Positions 34,699 through 47,800 of a stretch of DNA of 64,000 nucleotides are shown piece after piece. Source of the DNA: Selaginella moellendorffii (Eukaryota > Streptophyta > Lycopodiopsida > Selaginellales > Selaginellaceae); assembly GCF_000143415.4 (NCBI RefSeq), contig NW_003314332.1, positions 833,863 through 897,862 on the forward strand, in the 5' to 3' direction. The notes under the pieces are model-generated. The model saw only the letters and a list, made by a program, of their open reading frames with translations, was not told the DNA's origin and did not search any database. A program made the position numbers and the translations under genes. Each line of letters starts with the position of its first letter. Within the stretch, counting starts at the first letter, position 1.

Positions 34699-35115
34699 GA
34701 TGGCATGTATTTATTTAAAAATGTAACTTATTATGGCATGGGGTTCCATGCCATTGTATTAATATTAAAAGACAATTCTTTGAGAGGATTTGCATTATAC
34801 TAGAAGTGTTACAGCATGTTATTGGAAGTCTACGAAGTTGTTTTATTAATAAGGGGAAAGTAAAGATTGAATGAGGACTTGGGCTCCACCTAGACTCGGA
34901 GCAACTGAGCCAATATTAAAAGGATGGAAAGAAATTGGACGACGATGACAAGGAGAAGAGAGAGGTGAAGCAGTGGCAGGGGGAGGAGAAGTGATTGAGT
35001 AGACATTTCCTTGTTTAAAATAAAATGGCATGTGCCTCAATGCAATTGAATTTTGTTATATTTATATACTATATAAAGGTTTGGAAACCTTATTTTACAA
35101 GTGGGATAATGACAA

Positions 35116-35140
35116 TTCCCACTTTAATGAAATAGAGCTT
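35116..35140 (-). repeat. Transposon A right terminal inverted repeat
   Basis: Inverse of the left end. Just inside it AAGTGGGA and TCCCACTT form an inverted pair around 10 bases (35096-35122), which could be a transposase-binding hairpin (inference). Confidence 0.85.
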
Positions 35141-35348
35141 ACATCCTGTGTTCCGAGATGGTTAATCCGTAGAAAGCACTGATTCGGTCGCGGTTGTGGG
35201 CCATCTGGTTGGGCTGGATCATGGTGTCTGCCTCTATGAAGGTTCTCATCCCTGCTCTGTGCAGGTCTCTGCATGTCTGGTCCAGGCCGCGATCCTCTGA
35301 AGCTCCGAGCGTTTTACCCTTGACAGCAAAGAGTTTGCTCAGGTTCGT
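35141..35348 (-). mobile_element. LINE alpha-1, 5' remnant
   Basis: Continues alpha-1 after transposon A (ACATCCTGTGTTCCGAGATG, matching 59062 onward) to about 35343, where alpha sequence stops at GTTTGCTCAGG. This is the 5' truncation point of alpha-1; the next LINE's 3' end follows within about 6 bases. Confidence 0.85.
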
Positions 35349-35588
35349 CTAGTCCGACTTTGTCAATGGGGTTTTAATTAGTTTAGCCTCTATAAACCAT
35401 AGAGTCCGATTTCGACATGCTCGAAACCGGGAAAGAGCTCTTCAAGATTTTTAGGTGGGGTGGGACGAGGGGGACAAAGTAGAACTGGTACTCGAGCCCG
35501 TGATGTCCGATGTCCAAGCTTCCGAAGTTCCTGGTGTGGAACTCTGTCGACTCGGGGAGGTACACGTGCCTTCGTTCTTGAACATGTG
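35349..35588 (-). mobile_element. LINE alpha-2, short 5'-truncated copy
   Basis: Only the last ~240 bp of an alpha LINE, from CTAGTCCGACTTTGTC (3' end) to GAACATGTG. It lies between alpha-1's 5' end and beta-1's 3' end. There is a GCT microhomology at the beta-1 junction. Confidence 0.85.
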
Positions 35589-37313
35589 CTAGTCTGACTT
35601 TGTTAAACGGGGCCTTTTATTTTCCAGTAAAAAACCAAAAAGACTGGGCATGGTTTCGTTGGGCACAAAACCAGCAAAGAGCCTTTATCTAGAGGAGCCT
35701 ACAATGGAAGTACCAACGGAAAGGGGGGTTGCTCGTGAACTGGCGCCCGAAGGTCTTCCGAGATGCGTCACCTGGAACCATTCATCCAGCAGTGTCCACA
35801 TCCATTCCCGAGTACCTGCCTCCCCTTGCTTCCACAAAAAATGCCAGATCTGTGCTTCTTTTCTTGCTTTTTCAGGACCATTTCTTCCTCCTCTCTTTTC
35901 CAGTTGTAGGACCCGGGCTGCTGCTGCAGTTATCATTCTAGACCACACCCGTGACGCTACCACCCTTGGTCCTTCTTCCCTGTCGTTAAAGATTCTGTTG
36001 CACCGGGCTTTCCATACTTCCCACATTGTAATTCCTCTCAATAGGTCCATTATCTCTGTTGGAATTCCTTCTGTGTCTATTCGAGTTGTGTTGAGCTGAT
36101 CAAACCGCGGTGCCCCTTCTTCTATTGCTGCCCATTTCCAAGAGTCTGTTCCATTTCGCATTCCTGTGGCAGCTTCGCCCCACACTGCCGCTTCATATGT
36201 GAGGCACACTTGTCTTTGGGAGTGCTGTTGCGGCATCCAGCATGTGCTTCTCCACACGTCCTGTGCGCTTTTGCATTCCCATAGTATGTGCCTTTGTGTC
36301 TCCCTCGCTCCACATTTGTCACAAGTTTGGTCCAAGAGGTGTATGTTCCGCTTTGATGGCAGCCAGTCTTGCATTGTCAACCACATGAAGTATCTTGTTT
36401 TTGCTGCCCACCATCCTTTCCATAGTTCTTTCAATATCGCCTGTTGTATCTTGTCCTGTATGTTGGCTCGTTTCATCCTTGATACCAGTAGTGAGTCACT
36501 GCGCGGCCGAATGAGCCTTCTCCCCAGTCTTGTTTCGTAGGCAAAAAATTCTTCCTTTTGCCTTCCCCGCCAATTCCATTCCATCGGATCCCATGCCAGC
36601 TTGCTTAATTTTTGTTGCCTGAACCAGTACATCATAGCTTCCTGGCACTCTGTTACCATTGGGTCCATTGATGCTGTTTTCTTGTCTAACCGTATGACTC
36701 GTATCGGCTCTGCTCTTGACATGTCCGGTCGTGAGCTCTCCTCGGGCACCTTGTATGGTAACAGTCTACCAGCCACCCCAACCTCGAAGACAAAACATTT
36801 CGCCTGGTCTTTAGTTGCCGTATATATCACCTTGTCCTCAGCTATCCACCATGCTGGTGTCGTTTCTCTGGCTTCCCTAATGCTCTGTTTGCAGTTCCCT
36901 TGCGCATCTTCCAAGGCTGTTTCAAACTTTTTCAGCCGGTGTGCCGAGATTTCCAGCCCGTAGAAAGCCTTTAGTCTATCTCTGTTCATTTCTGTGTCCC
37001 CCACTTTTATCATCGAGTCAGCTTCTGCAAATGTTCTCATCCCAGCACTGTGAAGGTCCCGGCATACTTTGTCTATTCCTCTGTCCTCTATTTCTCCCAA
37101 ACATTTCCCCTTATATTGAAATAGCTTATTTAGAAATATTGGTTGTCGGTCCAACTCGTAGGTGTTTGTTGGTTTTCTTTTTTCCATCTTGCTCTTGAAT
37201 TCTTTCCACAATCTGAACAGTTTCCCAGAGAAAGTATTTGGTCTTGGCATTTTCAGCGCACGTGAACAGCCACCTTTCATCTTTTTCCCAGTTTTGCCTC
37301 GTGTGTTCTAGTC
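35589..37313 (-). mobile_element. LINE beta-1, 3' part
   Basis: A second LINE family, related to alpha but distinct. Its 3' end is CTAGTCTGACTTTGTTAAAC read on the plus strand. It is cut at 37313 by transposon B and continues at 50828. Confidence 0.9.
35685..37313 (-). pseudogene. LINE beta-1 ORF2 C-terminal part (zinc-binding domain)
   Basis: A single open frame of over 500 codons after the insertion point: FKSKMEKRKPTNTYELDRQP, then WKGWWAAKTRYFMWLTMQDWLP and the zinc-binding motif CDKCGARETQRHILWEC, then a Trp-rich tail. The upstream part of ORF2 (endonuclease and RT) is at 50828-53632. Apart from the transposon insertion this part has no obvious lesion. Confidence 0.88.
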
Positions 37314-37316
37314 AAT

Positions 37317-37338
37317 GCTCTATTTCGTTAAAGTGGGA
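37317..37338 (+). repeat. Transposon B left terminal inverted repeat
   Basis: GCTCTATTTCGTTAAAGTGG, identical to the inverse of the right end. The following ~600 bp match transposon A's left end almost base for base. Confidence 0.85.
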
Positions 37339-37919
37339 TTTATTCAGTAAAATGGGACTAGGTACAAATTTTCAAGTATTTGAAAATGACGTGAAATTAT
37401 ATGTTATTTGTCCAAGGGCTAGACATATCTGGGGCATGGTGACTAGCGCGGTGACTTTATGTCCAGACTGAGTCCATCTGGTTGTATAATAAATCTCATT
37501 GTCAAGGTGAACAAGCCGAATCTGAAGCTAAAGAAGAGCGATAGCATGCGCGCATACACTATTTGTTTGTTCATTGAGCGTGTGGTGAGCTTTCCAAGAT
37601 GAACGTCATTCCTATTAGCCAGACATATAACTTAATGGTGAGAACATTTAGATATTATTCAATGTTATCTTTTTCTAACGAATCTAATTGTGAAGGTGTA
37701 GCAAGAGGCATTGCTAGTCTGGAGAAGTCATTTAACTCATTTGACCTTAGTGTATTTTCATGAAACTAAATAACATTCATATTATTAAGGAATTTCTCTA
37801 GTACCTTTTTTTTAGGACATAAAGGCTTGCATTTCTTTCAAAGGTGATTTAGTAAAAGGCCTGAGGGCACATGCCATTCTATTTCTCAGACCGGTATTAA
37901 GATATACTAGTGCAAAGGG

Positions 37920-38870
37920 AAAAAGGTATTTGGTGATCAAGTAAATGGCATGAGGGCACACGCCATTATAAGCCTAAGCGCTAGTGGACACCTCCTTTTT
38001 GGTACTCTCAGTGGTACTATCATCCTTCTCCGGGTCAGTTGTTTTGCTTTGGATTGTTGTCTCTGACGTTATTGGGGCGTTCTCGATAGTTGTTAATGTT
38101 GCCGTTTGTTCAGAAAAATGATCACCTGGAGTATAGTACGGGGAGTTTGGAAGACTTATATATTCTACATCTTCACCTATCTCCTTCTCCGTCTCCTTTT
38201 CTGCCTCACTTACAGATTTTGTGCTTGCCATGAGAACGCTCTTCACCCTAAAATATGGAGTTCGTTGTGTTATAAAAGGAAACCAACACACATGCTGCAA
38301 GGGAATGATGGTACATAAAGCACGTAAGCCCACAATATGGGTTTATGTGCCATTAATATGGGCCACACGCCATATTATTAGATTTATGCACGTGTGATTG
38401 GTAAATGCATATGTCACATCATCTTTGTTTTACCTCACACACTATATCAGGCCTAATGAACCATATCACATGTGCGCACATGCTATATATATGGAGAAGT
38501 ATTATGCAAGGATAGAAAAATTCAATGCATGATTGTGGAGAGCAATGGCATGAAGCCACATGCTAAATAACATTTTAGAGAAAGAATTAAAATAAAAACA
38601 TGCAAACAGTACTGAGTGGACCAAGACTTAGAAGTGCACAATTGAATGAGGTATTTCTAATAAATATTTCACTCACCTCATATAGGAATGGCTACCACTC
38701 TCAAATGGCGTATCGCCTCATGCCATCACCTCGCAATTTGTTATAACAATCCGATGAATTCATATTCGGCTTGTTCACCTTAAACTTTAAGTAAGATTTG
38801 CTAGAACAACTAAGAATTTATACTTGCTATTTGTATCATCTCACCTAGGAATGGCGTAAGGCCACATGCC
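37920..38870 (-). other. B-specific left segment with possible extra transposase 3' exons
   Basis: Absent from A. On the minus strand it contains a splice-acceptor-like copy of the transposase last exon (about 38795-38760, GTGAACAAGCCGAATATG, encoding GEQAEYEF...). It also has an 85-codon Thr/Ser/Glu-rich frame (MASTKSVSEAEKETEKEIGE, about 38230-37974). These could be alternative C-terminal exons or a small separate gene. Several palindromes interrupt it (37944, 38333, 38705, 38850). Confidence 0.4.
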
Positions 38871-38871
38871 A

Positions 38872-41800
38872 TCACGCCTCCTCTGATTCAGATTCGGATT
38901 GTTCACCTTGAAATAAAATACATTAAAAACTTAGTAAAGGAATATTAATGAATCTCACCTTGAACCCGGGTTATGAATGCTCTTGCTGCATCTCTTGCAT
39001 GGTCTGGCAAGGTGATGGTGGCACTCTGCTTCCGCATCCAACCATGCACAACATTATCCACCGATATGCTCATGCTGGGATCCCTTGGATTCAGCACCCA
39101 TTTCTTTTCTAGGCAATCCTTCGTATATCTGGAACTTGGCTTGAACCACTCCACAGTTACATTGAAGGAGTTAGTTTCCGCGTCCTCCTCTACATTAGTG
39201 ATGCAGTGCCCCACCCATATCATTTGTTTTTTATTACTGGGTCTGACAAGCACGACCATTCCTTTGCAGACCTGTACTGGATTGAATGCTGAATCCGGCT
39301 TCTTGTTCCTCGGCCCACAATAGTGATCCTCAACATCGTTATCTGTCACTGCATTTCCAGAGGACATTGTTCCGCTACTATCTGGTGCTCTGGGTTCTGG
39401 CCAAAAGGACTCTTCCAATTCTTCATATACAACCGGCCCATTTTGGATAGCAGATATAATCTTCTCCCAGTATTCGAGCAAAGGCTTGCACCTCTTAAAA
39501 TAGGATTCTCCACCAAACACCAACCCCCTCTTCCAGAAGGCAATATGCTGTCTAATCCCGGCCACTATACTTTCCTGGTCTTTGAGTCCATCCGGGTGCA
39601 TCGGCCGTGAGGAACCCTGAGGAATCATAGGTTCCCCAGTTATGGGATCTCTCTTGAAGAGTTCAATGCCGTCCACTGGCAGCCACACTGTGTCCCATTC
39701 TCTCATCTTGTACCTCATCACTGGAGCACCGTCACACATGCTGAAATGAAACTGAAGAGGCTTGGAGTGGCCAATCAGCATTTCGGATCCATCCCTGATG
39801 TAGCCTCTTACAAACCCCTTAAAGTCTAGAACCTCTGTAAGAAGTGCAGCTTCAACAGTGCCTTTGATGCAATTTTGGAATTCATCGTAGAGTTGTGGGA
39901 GGGTGAGGACATTGGATCGCCGGAGGGACTCTGCCAGGTGACTGAACATGGCATCGATGTCTTCATGAGTGTGCCCAACCATGAGAAAGCCAAGTGTAAC
40001 CGTTTCAAATATGCCTTTGGCAACAAGCATCGCCAAGTACGCAAAGACGTACATGTTTTTGTTCTCATTGCCAGCATTGTCTGTTTGGAGCAGAAGATGG
40101 GGTGGAAGGCCACATCGGCCGCAAGAACTTCCTTGAGATTCTGTTTCATTTGGATGAGGCTGTGCATTCACCGGGCGACCAGCCTCGACGGAATGTCATG
40201 AGGCCTCACGTGATAACCCTACAATCTGACGGCCAACATATTCACTGGGATGGCATGGGGCCCCACGCGATACTGCAAGCCTTTGCTCCTCCTCCAGCTG
40301 AACCCTGTATGGGGTTTGATCGACAAGGGCCTTATGCAAGGGTTGGCTGTTCAGCTCAGTCTGCGCACTTTGCAGAGACCTTAAGTGTTTTGCTAGGGAC
40401 GCAATCATCATGTTTGCACCCCCGCCACCCCATAGAGGTACAAAGAAGTTCCCATAGTTCTGGGCACCATGCCCATGAGCGATTATGCCATACAGAGACA
40501 CAGGCAGCTGCATGGATGAAGAGATTGCCTTGGGGGCAGGATTGAGTCGAGGTAAGCACGTCTTTTTCTGGTCCATTTTGTCGTGAATGATGCAGAGGTA
40601 AGAGTCAGGTCTCTCCATGGAGAGAATCCTGTTATGATAATATGCAGTCCTGCAGCTTCTCTGCTCGATGTTGTGGTCGAACCAACGTCTCTCGCTCTTG
40701 AGCGCTGCAAAAATTCTTTGACAAAGCCATTTTGATAGCAGTGCACTCGTCACACTTTGAAAAGCTGGAGTACTTTCCTATACTCACATCCCTGAACCTG
40801 TTGCTCCACAATCTACTAAATCTAGATTGGCTCAGCTTCCTGTAGCCATTACTCTAGAGTTCCCGATTCACATCTTCCAATATGGCCCCCTTGGTATACA
40901 TGGAAGGGAGAACTCGTTGGGTGTCTCGTGTTCCATCTTCCAAGAGGCGGGTTTTATGTGGTTGCTGCTCGCTACATATCTCGACAAACCTCTTGAAGAT
41001 TGCCTCTCCATATACAACATGGCCCCTAGTTTCGTGCATACCGTCGTTCCCATGGACTGCCTGTTGAACCCTTTGTTCCTCGAACTCAGTTTTGATTCTG
41101 TAGAATGTGGTTCGAGGGACTCCATAAATGATTTTCCATGCCTTCATGCAGACCAAACCCCTCTGGAAGACCATGCCCCCCACCTGATGTTCTGAAGCAT
41201 CAACAGATGACCGTACTGCCTTATACACAAAATTGCGAGCTACCTTCTAGGACAATGTCTTGTATCTTGCTCTCTCCTCTTCAATAGCATCCCAATCAAC
41301 ATGTTGACAGCACCTCCTCTTGCAACAAGCAACTGTCGAGACCATTTGAACCTCCATCGCCATTTTCTGCCTTTTCGGTTCGTTGCTCAGATCCCTTTGG
41401 CTGCGCTGTAGGAAGGTGTACTTTCTTTTCCCATGAAGAGATGTTCTGTCATCAGTTGTAGTGGTGTTTGATTGTGAATCCTTCACATTCTCAAACACTA
41501 AGTGCCTCAATTTCCACCGCACAATGCTTCCAATAGTCAGACTGTTTTCTTCTGTGTCAACAACCTCTAAAATCGCAACTCCAATATCATCCCAGCCCAA
41601 TTCTTGATTAGCAACCACATCTCTTGGATCGACAACTGTGGCTAAGCCCTCAGCTACCACCTCCCCCTCGGGGTTGTTTAGAAACACCTTCGCCTGAATC
41701 CATGTAGCACGGTTCTTAAGATCCATGGAGGGAACATGCGTCGCACTTGCGCTGTCCCCAACATCTGCTTTCTTCTGAAGATTTTTCAAGGCAACAACAA

Positions 41801-42000
41801 CATTTACCCCGACGACCATCTCTCCTCGTTCAATAGCGACCACATTCCCATCGAAGACAGTCTCTACTGATACAGCAGCATTGCCTTCCCCAAGCCTTTG
41901 ACAGTGTATAACAAAGTTTCGATCCATAAACACAAGGGTCCCTTTTGCAACTCTCTTCCCACCATTCAATGTAAACCTGTTCCCCAACCCTGAAGGCCAT
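38872..42000 (-). pseudogene. DUF7869-like transposase of transposon B (broken)
   Basis: Same protein as 23208-26350 with the same domain blocks: QTDNAGNENKNMYVFAYL and GHTHEDIDAMFSHLAESL at about 40075-39930, and HDKMDQKKTCLPRL at about 40580. It is intact across the point where A has TGA (CGA here). Elsewhere it is dead: a 4-bp deletion right after the start (about 41970), TAG for TGG at about 41248, TAG at about 40857, an 11-bp deletion at about 40680, and TGA at about 40199 (inside a possible intron). The last intron (52 nt) and acidic tail exon match A, ending at 38872. Confidence 0.75.
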
Positions 42001-42141
42001 TCTGAAAGTGCAGAAAAGAAGTTAAGACCATACAAAAAATGATTGGAGAATGGCCTAAATCATAACATACCAAATAGCATGAGGCCAGATGCCATTATTC
42101 AAACATGCTATTGACACCCACGTGAAATTTCGCATTCACAA

Positions 42142-42204
42142 AATTGGCATGAGCCCTCATGCCATTAGTGGTACCACTAATGGCATGAGGCCTCATGCCA
42201 TTTC
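42142..42204. repeat. Compound 60-bp palindrome in transposon B
   Basis: Two copies of the family palindrome (each GGCATGAG...CTCATGCC) flank a central ATTAGTGGTACCACTAAT, so the whole block is an almost perfect inverted repeat with two nested smaller ones. A has unrelated sequence with separate palindromes here, which points to deletion or rearrangement between palindromes. Confidence 0.85.
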
Positions 42205-44831
42205 TAAATGTGGTCCTAAGCCATTCCATGGTGAACATACCAGGAAGCACAAGTGCCGAATATCAAGAGGAAGCAGTAGCCACACCAAAGACAGTGCCGC
42301 TCGCAACACCGCAACTACTCGTAGCGCCGCTCGCAACACCGCAACTGCTCGTAGCGCCGCTTGCACAAACTACCACTCGCATAAACTGCTGCTCGCAATA
42401 GCGCTCGCAATGCCGCAACCGCTCTTAGACGCATAAACCACAGCTCACAATGCCGCTTACACAAGCAGCGCTCACTGCGCTTAGTGGAACCAAGAACACG
42501 GCGCACAAAAATGATAGACCTAGGAATGAGTTCGAGAATTCAAAAATAACACACGCTTGAACGTCACATCAAATCCTCTGACAAACCAGATCTTATGACT
42601 CCTCTGACAAATTTCAAACTGAGTAGCTTCTAGACTTTGCTGTCGGAGGTTGAACTTTGTCACATCATGTCCTTGCCTCGATCCAACTGTGCCATGTCAG
42701 TGATTCGAACTTTGCCATGCCATGTTAACGATCCACGCCAAGATTATTCGCCGTGTAAAGGAATAATTATGCTGTGTGTGTATGTCCATTTATGGCAATA
42801 TAAGGCCACACACCATTCAAAGAATAATGCTAGTCGAGCATTTTTTGGTGCATTTTTGGTTTCAAAATTGCATGAGCCCACACGCTATAAAGTTTACCTG
42901 TACCAAAAATAGAAACAGCTTTATTTACTTGGGAATTCAAGTGGTTGAGGCATTTTTAAACTTACAAACACATGCCCTACTTACATTCATTTGGTTGCTT
43001 AAAATTCAAAAATATTATAAACCTTTCTTTTTGCATTTTTAATGTTTTCAATTATGGTTTTTGATTTTCGCAGAACCAGCCTAGTAATCTATTTGCATCC
43101 CGTCATGTTTATAGCTAGCTTTCATTTGTCCCCTTCGCTAGCCTGAGATACATCTGCTCGGCATCTGCCTCTTATAGCATTTGCCCAGAAAGGGCATCTT
43201 TCTTCACGCAACATTTGCCACATGTTTAGGGTTTAGGGTTTAGCAATTCAGTAGCTTGATAAACATGCAAATACAGAACTTGATGCAAAATCCTTTGATA
43301 TGTCACAATGCCCCTAGGACCATAAACACATTTCAATAGAGAGGGTCCTTTCATTTTATAACTCCTTACGTAGATCTTGGTGAAACCAGAGTTAGTGAAG
43401 TTAGTTTCTTGTGATCCCGCATCTGATTGTGATGTCCCTTTGCAGTGTCGATGGAAAGGTCAATGCACACCAAACTGTAAAATCTTGGAGCAAAATAACG
43501 GTCGGATCTATGGCAAATGCCCCTGAAACATTGTAAGGCTCGTGTGGTCTCATGTGGTGTCCGATCGAGATGCTTCTTTGCAGGGTCATCAAGAAGGACA
43601 TTGTATACCATTCTGTAAAATCTAGTTGCGATCTAACGGTTGGATCTCCAGAAAACTCAAAAAAATCTCGCGTGTGTCAAAATATCCTAGGAATATACTC
43701 CTATGTGACCCTGAAAATGGCATGCGGCCCCACGCCATTCAAGAGATAACGCCAGATGACACTGAGAATTTTTTGGTGCATTTTTTGGGTTCAAAATTGC
43801 ATGAGCCCACACGCTATAAAGTTTATCTTTGCCAAATAGAGAAAAGTTTATCTGTGTCATGTGAGGTAGTTACAGTCCTTTGTGCTCGGCATCTGCCTCT
43901 TGCAGCATTTGCACTGAAAGGGAATTTTTCTCCATTCAACATTTGGCCCTGAAAATGGCATGCGCCCACACGCCATTCAAGGAATAACGCCACAGGACGC
44001 CTGGATTTTTGGGTTTAAAATGTTTAGGGTTTTTTGGGTTTTTTCAAAATAATTTGGGTCCAATGTTTTTTGGGTTTCTTTGGTTCAAAATTGCATGAGC
44101 CCACACGCTATAATATTGATTTGAGAGAAAAATAGAAACAGATAGAATTTCTTTATTTAGCTGAACATCTGCCATTTTTGGAAATACAAGATGCTTTGGA
44201 ATATCCATTCATGCATGGTATAAATATAGCGAGGGTATTAAATGATATCCCAATCATGATCTTTCTTTTGGATTTCGCGTGCATGCAATCCGAGGAATGA
44301 TGACGTTGCGGATTTCTTTTGGATTTTGCGTGCTTGCATGCACGCGGCAATCCAGAAATTAATGGTGGCGCCCAAGTCCGAGGAATGATGACGTGGCGGG
44401 ATTACCAACCGTTGTGACATTTCGCGCGTGTGAGGTTAGGTTTTGCATTTTGCTTCATTCTCGCGCTCGCATCACACTCACGCTCGCATCGCGCTCCCAC
44501 TCGCGATCACGCTCACATTCGCGCTCATCTACCTTCTCTACAGGTTTCTCGTGTGCATCGGCGTCCACTCGCGCTTGCATCACACTAGCGCTCGCATCGC
44601 GCTCGTGTGCATCGGCGTCCACTTCAAGACACACCCAGTTTGTAACTTCGCTGCCAACTCCGCCGCCCACTCCGCCACCCACACGCAACCCACTTGGCGT
44701 CCCGGGAGATTTCAGCGCCACTCTCCAACTGTTAAGTGGCAGAGTAGCCTTGCTGCTACGATCCGCTGCACACATAGTGCACATTCGCCAGCGAGTCTGG
44801 CCTCGATTGTCACGCCTCCATTCGGCTTCAA

Positions 44832-47800
44832 ATGGTAAGTCTTTTAGGCCAAGTAGAAAATGGCATGAGGCCACATGCCATTCAGTAGCAACATTGGCAT
44901 GCACCGATTGGGCTCTCGAGTGCAGTCCGGTTACAGATGGCGTGTAGCCTCACGCCATCTTAGGATGCAGCCTCAAGACATCTGATGCAGTGGTGAATGG
45001 CGTGTGGCCTCACGTTATTTCCAGCTGCTAGCTTTTCATCTGTCAGCTCTAATTGTTGTGCATTTCTGAACAGGCGAGGAATTGCGTTCTTCTTCCAGCC
45101 ACTATCAATGTGGATGCAGAGAAGGGGGAGGAGCTCACCAGTTGGACTTTCGGGATGGAAGGCGAGGATCTGAGGCTGTACAACACAGATGGTGGGAGAA
45201 AAGAATGCATGGGGATCCTCATCCAAGTGACAGACACTCCATGCAGTTCCATGCAAGAATATGGACTGGCACTTGTGGTAGAGACAGCGTCCGCCTTCAA
45301 GATCCACCTTGCACATCCTAGCGGCTTCCTGGAGGGGGGCAGCGGCTATGAGGAATTCCTAGAGGGAGCTAGGGAGAGGTTGTCCAGGAGGCCCACAATT
45401 TCAAAGACGCTGCGGGTCTACGAAGATCACATGGAATCCATGGACCTCACCTACGGCGATGTTCAAAAACTATATTCCAACATTGAGCCGTTGAGAGTGC
45501 CTCCAGTTCGCGAAGCGAAGGGGAACGGGGTCGATCTGGAAACTACCCCGAAGCAGAAAAGGGTGGTCAAGCTCAAGCTGACGTCCGACTCTCTTGCTCC
45601 AAAAAAGAAGCTACTCGGTGATGCCATTGCCTCGGGTTCGAACACTACACCCACCAAAAAGAAGAGCCGCAAAGAGCAGAAAGAGCAAGAAGAGGCAGCA
45701 AAAATCGTCGCAGATAATAGTACTTATTACTATTCCAACAAAGTATATACAATCGACGTGAGCCGTATTGACATCCAAAGCAAATACAACCACAGGCTAG
45801 TATCTGATGAGTGGGTGGAGAAACTGAAGCAGAAGATGCTAGCAAGTCCAGTAACACCCGACATCGCAGACGTGATCCCCTACTACCGAACAATGAAGGG
45901 CGAGATGAGGTTTCCAGACTTGATCAATAGGAAGGTGTTGGACGATCAGAACATCCGGTTCTATGCCGTTTCGGGGCAGCATTCTAGCTTGGCGATGCAA
46001 GAGATAGTTGTGGATATTATGGTGGGCGAGGAGGTGAAGAAAGTCTTCAAGACAAGAGTTGTCCGCCTGATAAAAGGCAACTCGCCCCTCCGATCTATCA
46101 TATCCATCTCCCACGCGCAGAATGTCAAGCAAGAAACGTGCTACAAATCGGGTCTGCACGAGACATTGGCACGAACACGGAAGCTCTGGGTTCAACTGAA
46201 GAAGCCACAAAAACCAGGACAAGGACGTGCACTAGCAACTAACGCCTGGCAGGTAAGCCTCGTTGCATGTGGCATAGCATGTGGCCTCACGCCATTTCCA
46301 TTGCAGGAATTCTCGAGTCTTCTCTCGAAAACACTGGGGGTCAATGACACACTCAGCATCCATAACATTCTACTCATGACAAAAGTTATTTTTGACAAAT
46401 GAGTAGATGTGCTGAGGAGGTACCATGACGGGGAGTTGCTAAACTCAATGGGTGTGGAGGACGGCCGGAAGCCCAATGATTTGAAGCTCAACGCTTTGCA
46501 TTTCTCGCGGTCTCTAGACGATGACGACCTTCTGACAGTGGCTAATGCTCTTCTACGTGGTGAGGTAGTCTTCAACAAGACCAAAATGACTCCCGGCCAT
46601 ATTGTGACATACGAGGACTTGTGCACGACTCTAAGAGCTCGTGCGCTATTGAAGGATTGGATCTTCGAGAAAGTGGCCATGGAGAGGGTGAGCATCGACA
46701 CCACGCAAGAGATGATGGAAGAGCTGGAGTTGTCAAATGAAGACATCGACGAGTACGTGAAGGGGGCCCCCAAGTTCATCGATCTGCTGCGGGATGCCAC
46801 GAAAAGTAAAGCTGAGAAGTTGGATCAGTATCCAAATTTCATTAAGAGGGATGTCGACCGCCGGCTTCAGAAATAGCTCGACCCCGCAGCAGAGGCCTAT
46901 CGAGAACCTTACCGGGTATACGTGAATTCGGATGAGGATCAAAGGTGGAGGAGCATTGTTTCCTGCGGAGATGAGCAGGTCAAGAACATCTTTTGTGTGA
47001 TGGACTTCACAAACGAGGAGATCACTCATGCAGACGAAGTCAGCTCCATCATTGACTTAATGGTGGGACTTGCGGAGGTGGAATCTTCAGTCCACTATAT
47101 GATCTACGACTCCGAATCCTATCACAAGTTCTGGAAGGCCTTGAACGAGGTGAAGGGTCGGTTGAAAGGCAAGGAGATGCAGGAGATCCATGGGATAATG
47201 GCTAAGAAGAAGATATCGACGAATGTCCGCATCTTCACACTCGCCCTTGTTATTGGTCCTGCAGCAGAGTGGGACTGGAGTGACTTCCCAGCTTCGTTCG
47301 ACAAGGCCGATCGAATTGATCTGAGGGAGGTCAATTTACCCGTGCCTGAGGAACTGAAGACGGCTATGGAGCTTTCGAATCCAGAGAAAGCTCCAGGTGT
47401 AGCATGGGAAATGCTCAGCTGGGTCTTCAACGCAATAGCACCTGCTTCCGACTCCAAGGGCAAATGCGTTGTCGAGTACAACTGCTGCAGACTATTCTTT
47501 CGAGCCGCACTACTCAAGGGTGTCCCGTGTGTTGCGGTGACAAACTCCATTGAAGAGGTGACTTCAATGAAGCATATAATTACAGTTGCCAAAGAAAAAT
47601 AGTATCTTCTCTGCGAACCTGGTGAGTACGCACTTTAAGTTTAAATGTTATCTCACAAGCTCTGTATGCAGGAGCGTGGCCACCCCCAGATGTTGAAACG
47701 GTGTTAACAGCTATTGTTGGGCCGAGCTCACAACCTGCACAAGGTAAGGTCATGTGAGGCCTCACGCCATTTTGATTATAGATCGTTGTGAATATTCAGA

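Larger units (their letters stand above)
22593..35140 (-). mobile_element. Giant DNA transposon A (DUF7869-type transposase plus ParB/HAD gene)
   Basis: 12,548 bp inserted in LINE alpha-1. The ends are AAGCTCTATTTCGTTAAAG and its near-exact inverse. The uninterrupted LINE sequence is visible at 59050-59075, so the boundaries are firm. A 4-bp duplication ACAT (22589-22592 and 35141-35144) is the best reading of the target site. It carries a minus-strand transposase gene, a plus-strand multidomain gene, about 18 copies of a ~22-bp palindrome, and a nested solo LTR. It is 95% or more identical to transposon B over shared parts but lacks about 0.95 kb near the left end, 0.2 kb at about 29612 and 1.27 kb at about 33232 that are present in B. 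Confidence 0.85.
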
